A model generated the notes under the pieces. It was not told the DNA's origin. It saw nothing but the letters and a program-made list of their open reading frames with translations, and made no database searches. Below, piece after piece: positions 56,171-64,000 of a DNA stretch of 64,000 bases. The position numbers and the translations under genes are program-made. Source of the DNA: Paralithodes platypus (taxonomy: Eukaryota > Arthropoda > Malacostraca > Decapoda > Lithodidae); the NCBI GenBank assembly GCA_032716605.1, contig CM064509.1:41745317-41809316 (forward strand), read 5' to 3'. Within the stretch, counting starts at the first letter, position 1; each line of letters starts with the position of its first letter.

Positions 56171-57999
56171 CCCCCACAGTAACAACAACAACAACACTCA
56201 CCCCCCACAGTAACAACAACAACAACACTCACCCCCCACAGTAACAACAGCAACAACACTCACCCCCCACAGTAACAACAACAACAACAACACTCACCCC
56301 CACAGTAACAACAACAACAACACTCACCCCCCACAGTAACAACAACAACAACACTCACCCCCACAGTAACAACAACAACAACACTCACCCCCACAGTAAC
56401 AACAACAACAACAACACTCACCCCCCACAGTAACAACAACAACAACACTCACCCCCACAGTAACAACAACAACACTCACCCCCACACTAACAACAACAAC
56501 AACACTCACCCCCAAACCAACAACAACAACAACACTCACCCCCACAGTAACAACAACAACAACACTCACCCCCCACAGTAACAACAACAACAACAACACT
56601 CACCCCCACAGTAACAACAACACTCACCCCCCACAGTAACAACAACAACAACAACACTCACCCCCCACAGTAACAACAACAACACTCACCCCCACAGTAA
56701 CAACAACAACAACAACACTCACCCCCCACAGTAACAACAACAACAACACTCACCCCCACAGTAACAACAACAACAACAACACTCACCCCCCACAGTAACA
56801 ACAACAACAACACTCACCCCTCACAGTAACAACAACAACAACAACACTCACCCCCCACAGTAACAACAACAACAACACTCACCCCCCACAGTAACAACAA
56901 CAACAACACTCACCCCCACAGTAACAACAACAACAACACTCACCCCCCACAGTAACAACAACAACAACACTCACCCCCACAGTAACAACAACAACAACAC
57001 TCACCCCCCACAGTAACAACAACAACAACACTCACCCCCACAGTAACAACACAACAACAACACTCACCCCCCACAGTAACAACAACAACAACACTCACCC
57101 CCACAGTAACAACAACAACAACACTCACCCCCACAGTAACAACAACACAACACTCACCCCCCACAGTAACAACAACAACAACACTCACCCCCCACAGTAA
57201 CAACAACAACAACACTCACCCCACAGTAACAACAACAACAACAACACTCACCCCCCACAGTAACAACAACAACAACACTCACCCCCACAGTAACAACAAC
57301 AACAACACTCACCCCCCACAGTAACAACAACAACAACACTCACCCCCACAGTAACAACAACAACAACAACAACACTCACCCCCACAGTAACAACAACAAC
57401 AACACTCACCCCCACAGTAACAACAACAACAACACTCACCCCCACAGTAACAACAACAACAACACTCACCCCCACAGTAACAACAACAACACTCACCCCC
57501 CACAGTAACAACAACAACAACAACACTCACCCCCACAGTAACAACAACAACAACACTCACCCCCACAGTAACAACAACAACACTCACCCCCACAGTAACA
57601 ACAACAACACTCACCCCCCACAGTAACAACAACAACAACACTCACCCCTCACAGTAACAACAACACTCACCCCCACAGTAACAACTACAACAACACTCAC
57701 CCCCACAGTAACAACAACAACACTCACCCCCACAGTAACAACAACACTCACCCCCCACAGTAACAACAACAACAACACTCACCCCCACAGTAACAACAAC
57801 AACAACACTCACCCCCCACAGTAACAACAACAACAACACTCACCCCCACAGTAACAACAACAACACTCACCCCCCACAGTAACAACAACAACAACACTCA
57901 CCCCCACAGTAACAACAACAACAACACTCACCCCCCACAGTAACAACAACAACACTCACCCCCACAGTAACAACAACAACAACACTCACCCCCCACAGT
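56171..57999. repeat. CAACAACAACACTCACCCCC minisatellite, about 60 copies
   Basis: The unit CACAGTAACAACAACAACAA + CACTCACCCCC varies between about 24 and 33 bp through gain and loss of CAA triplets and of one C. The complementary strand has repeated TGTGGGGGGTGAG with six-G runs. Minus-strand Val/Cys/Gly-rich frames are artefacts. The array begins exactly at the truncated 5' end of the LINE. Confidence 0.95.
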
Positions 58000-58035
58000 A
58001 GTCGTTTGCTATCAGGCGCTACAAAGAACAATAGT

Positions 58036-58408
58036 TTAAGGGGGATGACCTGTTTTTGTTCTGTCCTTTTCTATCTTTCTTTGGCTTGTATCCATTTGGC
58101 CCCATTCAGCCTACTGTTCTAAGACGTTTATCCCCATCCAGGTGTCAATTTTTTACTGGTGAGCGGTAGCGAGCCAGCATATTTTTTTATTTTTGTTAGA
58201 CAACAGGCTAAATTTGTAAATTTTTCGATAGAAAAATTTCTCCGGCGAAGCCGGATTTCTTCATATAATGCTGGCTCGCTATCGCTCGCCAGGAAGAAAT
58301 CGACACCTAGATGGGGATAAACGTCTTAAAATAGTTGGCTGAATGGGGCCGAATGGATACAAGCCAGACAAAGAGAGAATAGGGCAGAAATAACAAAAAG
58401 CAGGTTAA
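58036..58408. mobile_element. T1-related foldback, GTATCCATT arms, intact TTAA
   Basis: TTAAGGGGGATGACCTG at the left and CAAAAAGCAGGTTAA at the right. The inner arms GGCTTGTATCCATTTGGCCC and GGGCCGAATGGATACAAGCC, and GTGAGCGGTAGCGAGCCAGC with its mirror, make almost the whole element self-complementary. It shares its right TTAA with the next element. A remnant of the CAGGCGCT foldback lies just before it. Confidence 0.85.
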
Positions 58409-58887
58409 GGCGGTATACTCGCTTTTTCTAGACCCCCTTCTACCTCATGATTAACATATTGTTTTCTGGACCCCCTTCTACCTCATGATTAGCATATTGT
58501 TTTCTGGACCCCCTTCTCCCTCATGATTAGCATATTGTTTTCTGGACCCCCTTCTCCCTCATGATTAGCATATTGTTTTTGAGATTTTATGACGTTTGTT
58601 CCATTAGTTTGTCAATTTTAGGACCTTTCGCCCAAGATATTTTTCAATATTAAGACCTTTCGTGCCCTTTAGGTGTCGATTTTTTTCCTGGCGAGCGATA
58701 GCTAGATTGTAATTTTAGAACGGATCGGCCTTCGGCCGGGACATTTTTCTACCGAAAAATGTACAAATTTATCTTGAAAAGAGGTCTATGGAGTGTTATT
58801 CTAAGCTTGATGGAGGTCTAGCGAGGAAACTAAAAAATACATGAATAATTAAATACATAGACCAAAAACCAAGCACTACCCCCTTAA
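58405..58887 (+). mobile_element. T1 element with internal 38-bp amplification
   Basis: TTAAGGCGGTATACTCGC at the left and AAGCACTACCCCCTTAA at the right. The segment TTTTCTGGACCCCCTTCT + MCCTCATGATTAGCATATTG is present in four tandem copies (about 58425-58580), where other T1 copies have one. The core GGCGAGCGATAG...GGCCTTCGGCCGG follows. Both TTAA are shared with neighbours. Confidence 0.85.
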
Positions 58888-59557
58888 GGGGAGACTGACC
58901 GTTTGTTTGGTCTATTAATTAATTTTTTTTTTTTTTTTTTTAGTTTCCTCCCTAGACCTCCATCAAGCTTAGAAAAACACCACCTAGACCCCCCTTCAAG
59001 ATAAAAACACCCCTAGACCTCCCCTTCAAGATAAAAACACCCCTTAGACTCCCCCTTCAAGATAAAAACACCCCTTAGACTCCCCCTTCAAGATAAAAAC
59101 ACCCCTTAGACTCCCCCTTCAAGATAAAAACACCCCCTAGACCCACCCCTTCAAGATAAAAACACCCCTAGACCCCCTTCAAGATAAAAACACCCCCCTA
59201 GCTCCCCTTCAAGATAAAAACACCCCCTAGACTCCCCTTCAAGATAAAAACACCCCCTAGACCCCCCTTCAAGATAAAAACACCCCCTAGACCCCCCTTC
59301 AAGATAAATTTGTACATTTTTCGGTAGAAAAATGTCCTGGCCAAAGGCCGGTTCCTCTTAAAATTGAAGGCTCGCTATCGCTCGCTAGGAAAAAATCGCC
59401 ACCTAAATGGCACGAAAGGTCTTAAAATTGACAACGAAATGGGGCGAAAGGTGTTAAAATCGCCAAACTAATGGGCCGAACGTCTTATAATCTCAAAACT
59501 AGTGGGGCTAAACATGAGGGAGAAGGGGGTCCAGAAAAACGGTCTACCTCCCTATAA
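58884..59557 (-). mobile_element. T1 element with internal 31-bp amplification
   Basis: TTAAGGGGAGACTGACCG at the left. The right end is CGGTCTACCTCCCTATAA, so the TTAA is probably mutated. The segment CTTCAAGATAAAAACACCCC + CTAGACCCCC recurs about ten times (58975-59305), where other copies have it once. The core hairpin here reads GGCCAAAGGCCGG. Confidence 0.85.
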
Positions 59558-59671
59558 GATTACAGGCACAATATTTCTCAGCCTATTGCCTTATACAAGT
59601 GTGTGTTTGTGTGAAGGGGTCAAGGGGGGGTGGGGGCCTAATGTGTGATTAAATGTTTGAAAAATTACTTA

Positions 59672-59883
59672 TTAACCCTTTCAAGCTCCAATACGCATTT
59701 CTGTTTTGTTTTCTGGTAATTATTAGACGATTTTATTCAGATTAGGAAGGGTATATGGAAGTCAGAGGGTTGCTTGAGAGTCTTTACCCTTTTAATACCC
59801 ACAGATCCTTCCTAAGCTGCATAAAACCGTCTAATGATAGCCAAAATATACTGCTAAAACGCGTCAGAGCTTCAAGGGGTTAA
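59672..59883. mobile_element. T2 miniature palindromic element, intact
   Basis: TTAACCCTTTCAAGCTCC at the left and GAGCTTCAAGGGGTTAA at the right, 212 bp, with both inner arms. Confidence 0.9.
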
Positions 59884-59903
59884 TAATATGTTCTATGCTC
59901 AAC

Positions 59904-60002
59904 CTAATACTGATAGCACGAGATAATGTCTTTTATAAGGGTGAACATTTTGTAGTACCGATATATATCAAAGTTAAAAATGCAAATTTATGTATAATAT
60001 CT
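59904..60002 (+). repeat. dispersed segment, inverted partner at 53872-53977
   Basis: TAGCACGAGATAATGTCTTT, TATAAGGGTGAACATT, TAGTACCGAT and GCAAATTTATGTATAAT match the complement of the 53.9-kb segment at about 85 per cent by eye. Confidence 0.7.
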
Positions 60003-60031
60003 GACATATAAATTTTCATCATTTATACGAG

Positions 60032-60368
60032 TTAAGGGGAGGTTTTTAGTTGATTCCCTAGACTTCCATCAAGCTTAAAATTACTCCCCCCTAGACCCCC
60101 TTTCAAGATAAATTTGTACATTTTTCGGTAGAAAAATGTCCCGGCTGAAAGCCGGTTCCTCTTATATTAGAGGCTCGCTATCGCTCGCCAGGATAAAATC
60201 GACACCTACATGGCACGAAAGGTCTTAAAATTGACAGAAATGGGTCGAAAGTTCTTAAAATCGTGAAAATAATGGGGCGAACGTCTTAAAATTAGAAAAG
60301 CAATGGGGCTAAACATGAGGGAGAAAGGAGTCGAGAAAAAAATCTCTCAAGTGGATATCTGCCCTTAA
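60032..60368 (-). mobile_element. T1 miniature element, intact
   Basis: TTAAGGGGAGGTTTTTAG at the left and GTGGATATCTGCCCTTAA at the right. Same subfamily and orientation as the copies at 30825 and 39787. The core hairpin is GGCTGAAAGCC. Confidence 0.85.
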
Positions 60369-60514
60369 GAACGTTCCAAGTAAGATGTGAGTAAAACAAA
60401 TTTAAATTAAGTATGTAATAAGTGAGCCGCGCGGACTGACTGGCCTGCTACTGCTGGGGTCACAGGATATCCTTCAGGCCTTCTAAAGGGATTAAGAAGT
60501 GAAATGCTGGGTGT

Positions 60515-60690
60515 TAACCCTATTAGGTGCAGGGCGGGCCAATTTAGAGCCTCCCAGTTTTACTCCATTAGCTTGGAGATTTTAAGACGTTTCATCGCAT
60601 TAGTTTGGCGATTATACGATGGTTCAACCCAATAAGGTGTCGATGTTTCCTGGGCGAGCGATAGCGATCATCGATAGCCAGACCCCCCTC
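60515..60690 (+). mobile_element. T1 fragment
   Basis: TTGGAGATTTTAAGACGTTT, AGTTTGGCGATTATACGAT, AAGGTGTCGATGTTTCCTGG and GCGAGCGATAGCGA are T1 blocks in order. TTAACCCTATTAGGTGC marks a possible left boundary. The right part is missing. Confidence 0.6.
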
Positions 60691-60785
60691 TACCACTGTC
60701 TTTATATGACAGATAACTTGACTGTAAAGGCGATAATAGGGTTGGGTGGTGGCTGATAACTACCGTGTTTGATGGAGGAGCAATA

Positions 60786-61327
60786 ATGGTTTGGTGGTTC
60801 TCACAGGTAAGCCAAGGTAGCCTCGTCCGTTTCTTCGTCATTAATGTGTGACTTTAACCTCATGCCACAGGGACAAGTGGCTTATTTCTACACTTTTGGT
60901 AATGCACTGTATCGACGAAAATTACGGGACGGTGTGAAAAAAGCTGTGTCAAAATATCATACTGATCCAACTGTTTGTTAATAAGTTATTCCCGAAAAAC
61001 GATGTAACACGGCCTCTGAAACCCATAATAGTTCTATTCGAAGAACCAGGTGATAGTCTCGTGGAGGCTATACCTACACACGTGGACAGTTTATTAGACT
61101 TACCCCCAATGACTGTGTTACTTATCCCCAACTGTGTACTGTTTATTATAATCAGTTGCTTCGAACCGTATGTTATGGATGAAACACCTACTTATTATTC
61201 AGTTACTTTGAACCTTGTGTTGTTGTCTTTGTATTATGATTCATTGTGTTGTTCGATATTTGATGAAGCATGTAATTGTAGGTTTCAATGTTACAAATTA
61301 AGTACCGGTATTCCATATATTATATAG
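60786..61327 (+). other. possible small gene or exon remnants (weak)
   Basis: An ATG at 60786 opens seven codons ending at a good donor (TCACAG/GTAAGC). A 64-bp candidate intron ends CATGCCACAG at 60870. The next segment continues in phase for 37 codons to TAA at 60979-60981 (GQVAYFYTFGNALYRRKLRD...). Overlapping it in another frame, 60938-61327 is stop-free for 129 codons and contains LEEPGD-like and hydrophobic VLFIIISCF segments. Neither product is recognised. This is one of the few non-repetitive stretches, but chance is a serious alternative. Confidence 0.15.
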
Positions 61328-61818
61328 GAATCGAGACAATTAGAATGAAGCAAAATGTATAACGCCAAACTATTCTTAGAAGTGAGTGAATAAACCGTCA
61401 GTTGCCATCGTGCTGCCATAACCTACGTAAAGAGTAATTGTTCCTCTTATTATTGCAAGGGACTGGAGTTTTCGCAGAGAGGCTCCAGTCCTGACGTTAT
61501 TCTTGACTTACAGTGTGCTGGCTTAATAATCCAATAGGGTTGATAGCCTCTGAAGTCCTATTTTAACTAACTTATTATTACGACACTACACCCAGACGGC
61601 AACTCGTGTGGTTGTGTTGGATATTCGGGTTGAGGACAACACATGAAGGTAGTGATAGAATACGCTCTACATGACTAATCCTTCCTTCATTGTTATCTAC
61701 ACCTCCACCACCTTCACTTATATATCTCCCTCCTCTCCTCCACTCCCTTCGTCTGTCTCTTCTCTCCATATCAACCTCAACTTGCACCTCCTTTTCTTCC
61801 ACCTCTTCCTTTATTACC
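61328..61818. other. no recognisable feature
   Basis: Single-copy-looking DNA leading into the 36-bp array. The pyrimidine-rich part from about 61680 has long frames only by composition. Confidence 0.4.
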
Positions 61819-62300
61819 GCTTCACCTGTTACGTCCGTGTCTTCCTTTATTTCCGCTTCACCTGTCCGTCCGTGTTTTCCTTTATTACCACTTCACCTGT
61901 TACGTCCGTGTCTCCTTTATTTCCACTTCGCCTGTCACGTCCGTGTCTTCCTTTATTACCGCTTCACCTGTCACGTCCGTGTCTTCCTTTATTACCGCTT
62001 CACCTGTCACGTCCGTGTCTTCCTTTATTACCGCTTCACCTGTCACGTCCGTGTCTTCCTTTATTACCGCTTCACCTGTCACGTCCGTGTCTTCCTTTAT
62101 TACCGCTTCACCTGTCACGTCCGTGTCTTCCTGTATTACCACTTCACCTGTCACGTCCGTGTCTTCCTGTATTACCACTTCACCTGTCACGTCCGTGTCT
62201 TCCTGTATTACCACTTCACCTGTCACGTCCGTGTCTTCCTGTATTACCACTTACCTGTCACGTCCGTGTCTTCCTGTATTTCCACTTCACCTGTCACGTC
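61819..62300. repeat. 36-bp tandem array, about 13 copies
   Basis: TCACGTCCGTGTCTTCCTTT + ATTACCGCTTCACCTG repeats with period 36, twelve codons. Early copies lack CA in GTCACG or have TT in place of CA. Later ones change CTTTATTACCG to CTGTATTACCA. It is open on the plus strand in all frames (for example TSVSSFITASPV) and on the minus strand (GEAVIKEDTDVT). A 2-nt loss near 62251 shifts the plus frames. Confidence 0.95.
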
Positions 62301-62344
62301 AGTCTTTTCCCTCTTCCTCCTCCACCTCATTTCTCTCTCTCTTC

Positions 62345-62520
62345 CTCCTAAAACAACAACAACAACAACCAATAATGTATATCGTTTATATTATATATAT
62401 ATATATAAATACAAAGATAAAACAACAACAACAACAACCAATAATGTATATCGTTTATATTATATAAATACAAAGATAAAACAACAACAACAACATAAAC
62501 CAATAATGTACATCGTTTAG
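62345..62520. repeat. about 70-bp tandem repeat, 3 copies, with (CAA)n and (TA)n
   Basis: AAAACAACAACAACAACAA, CCAATAATGTATATCGTTTA and TATTATAT..AAATACAAAGAT occur three times with different (TA)n lengths. Confidence 0.9.
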
Positions 62521-62564
62521 TTGGATTTGCCTTGGAGTTTTGGACAGAGACAAAGTACAGGAGG

Positions 62565-62890
62565 GTAAGGGGAGATCTCCACTTGAGGGATTTTTTTCTG
62601 GACCTCTTTCTCCCTTATGTTTATCCCAATTGCTTTTGATATTATAAAACGTTCGCCCCGTTAGTTTGGCGATTTTAAGAACTTTCACCCCATGTTAAAA
62701 CCTTTCGTGTTATTCAGGTGTCGATTTTATCCTGCCGAGCGATAGCGAGCCTGTAATTTAAGAGGAAACGGCCTTCGGCCGGGACATTTTTCTACCGAAA
62801 AATGTACAAATTAATCTTGCAAGGGACTCAAGGGGGTGTAATTTTAAGCTTGCTGGAGGTCTAGGGAACACACTAAATACCTCCCCTTAA
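62565..62890 (+). mobile_element. T1 miniature element
   Basis: The left end GTAAGGGGAGATCTCCAC has lost the first T of TTAA. The right end is AAATACCTCCCCTTAA. The core has GCCGAGCGATAGCGAGCC, GGCCTTCGGCCGG and AAGCTTGCTGGAGG. Confidence 0.8.
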
Positions 62891-62978
62891 GCAGGAGGTA
62901 CGACTATACTCTTTTTTTTCCCCCAGCTGATGGTAAATTGAATCCCTTAGAAGCTGATTTCTCGATACTTAATGTACA

Positions 62979-64000
62979 TATATGAAACTACTATGGCTGT
63001 GTGTCGTATTAATATATGAAACTACTATGGCTGTGTGTCGTATTAATATATGAAACTACTATGACTGTGTGTCGTATTAATATATGAAACTACTATGGCT
63101 GTGTGTCGTATTAATATATGAAACTACTATGGCTGTGTGTCGTATTAATATATGAAACTACTATGACTGTGTGTCGTATTAATATATGAAACTACTATGG
63201 CTGTGTGTCGTATTAATATATGAAACTACTATGGCTGTGTGTCGTATTAATATATGAAACTACTATGACTGTGTGTCGTATTAATATATGAAACTACTAT
63301 GGCTGTGTGTCGTATTAATATATGAAACTACTATGGCTGTGTGTCGTATTAATATATGAAACTACTATGGCTGTGTGTCGTATTAATATATGAAACTACT
63401 ATGGCTGTGTGTCGTATTAATATATGAAACTACTATGGCTGTGTGTCGTATTAATATATGAAACTACTATGACTGTGTGTCGTATTAATATATGAAACTA
63501 CTATGGCTGTGTGTCGTATTAATATATGAAACTACTATGGCTGTGTGTCGTATTAATATATGAAACTACTATGGCTGTGTGTCGTATTAATATATGAAAC
63601 TACTATGGCTGTGTGTCGTATTAATATATGAAACTACTATGGCTGTGTGTCGTATTAATATATGAAACTACTATGGCTGTGTGTCGTATTAATATATGAA
63701 ACTACTATGACTGTGTGTCGTATTAATATATGAAACTACTATGACTGTGTGTCGTATTAATATATGAAACTACTATGGCTGTGTGTCGTATTAATATATG
63801 AAACTACTATGGCTGTGTGTCGTATTAATATATGAAACTACTATGACTGTGTGTCATATTAATATATGAAACTACTATGACTGTGTGTCGTATTAATACA
63901 TGAAACTACTATGGCTGTGTGTCGTATTAATATATGAAACTACTATGACTGTGTGTCGTATTAATATATGAAACTACTATGGCTGTGTGTCGTATTAATA
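62979..64000. repeat. 34-bp tandem array, about 30 copies, running off the window
   Basis: TATGAAACTACTATGGCTGT + GTGTCGTATTAATA repeats with period 34. The chief variant is ATGGCTG versus ATGACTG. The array is not closed at 64000, so its true size is unknown. Confidence 0.95.

Noticed and set aside
56260..57839. Val/Cys/Gly-rich and Leu-rich frames that could suggest membrane or antifreeze-like proteins
   Set aside because: They are literal translations of the CAACA/CACCCCC minisatellite on the minus strand.
61900..62250. Acidic 12-residue repeat protein on the minus strand
   Set aside because: The unit is a multiple of 3 and open on both strands. There is no start context, flanking coding sequence or splice support.
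1..64000. Autonomous piggyBac transposase that could mobilise the TTAA families
   Set aside because: I scanned the longer frames for a plausible transposase and found none. All substantial non-repeat frames are LINE proteins.

Overview
The window looks like repeat-dominated nuclear DNA of an invertebrate animal. No host gene could be identified with confidence. What is here: fragments of at least six non-LTR retrotransposon (LINE) types, many short non-autonomous DNA transposons, several kilobase-scale tandem arrays, and dense microsatellites. The mix of CR1-like, L2-like and jockey/BS-like LINEs with heavy (CA)n, (GA)n, (TA)n and minisatellites would fit a decapod crustacean, but that is an inference from general knowledge and nothing in the sequence proves it. 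There are no prokaryotic signals (operons, ribosome binding sites, CRISPR).

The most coherent theme is a set of short elements bounded by TTAA, the target duplication of the piggyBac superfamily. I use four working names. T1 is about 340-480 bp, has ends reading TTAAGGGGAG, and carries a GGCCTTCGGCC hairpin plus a GCGAGCGATAGCGAGC palindrome. T2 is about 210 bp, has ends TTAACCCTTTCAAGC, and is self-complementary. T3 is about 420-490 bp, with ends TTAACCCTT and GCGG. T4 is a 602-bp insertion. Several insertions can be proved inside the window: T4 splits a CR1 reverse transcriptase at a TTAA that is intact in a second CR1 copy; a T2 copy splits another CR1-like gene so that its excision restores the frame; a T3 copy sits in a T1 copy at TTAA. 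Elements also lie end to end sharing one TTAA (3427-4211, 4830-5776, 30825-31574, 58036-59557). In the opposite order of events, an almost complete L2-like LINE landed inside a T2 copy.

Layout. 1-10.9 kb: T1/T2/T3 elements, two copies of one CR1-like LINE in opposite orientation, and a 46-bp array. 10.9-16.5 kb: LINE fragments, CCA-rich satellite, T2 relics, a dispersed 440-500 bp repeat, a SINE-like stretch. 16.5-20.2 kb: the L2-like LINE inside T2. 20.2-24.3 kb: microsatellites, small arrays, two convergent LINE fragments, and unassigned DNA. 24.3-29.3 kb: a TA-flanked inverted-repeat element, a 43-bp array, a LINE endonuclease relic, a tRNA-like SINE head, and a 78-bp array. 29.3-31.6 kb: assorted miniature elements. 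31.6-39.8 kb: an 80-copy array of a 102-bp unit, open in one reading frame for kilobases. 39.8-41.4 kb: miniature elements and unassigned DNA. 41.4-48.4 kb: a roughly 159-copy array of a 44-bp unit with higher-order structure. 48.4-58.0 kb: decayed CR1-like, BS-like and other LINEs, a 91-bp array, and a CAACA/CACCCCC minisatellite. 58.0-62.9 kb: TTAA elements with internal amplifications, one possible small gene or exon (weak), and a 36-bp array. 62.98 kb to the end: a 34-bp array that runs off the window.

Nothing in the window encodes a piggyBac-type transposase, so the TTAA elements would depend on an enzyme from elsewhere. All retrotransposon genes seen are truncated, frameshifted or interrupted. 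The L2-like copy is closest to intact, with one 4-nt slippage and a missing 5' end.
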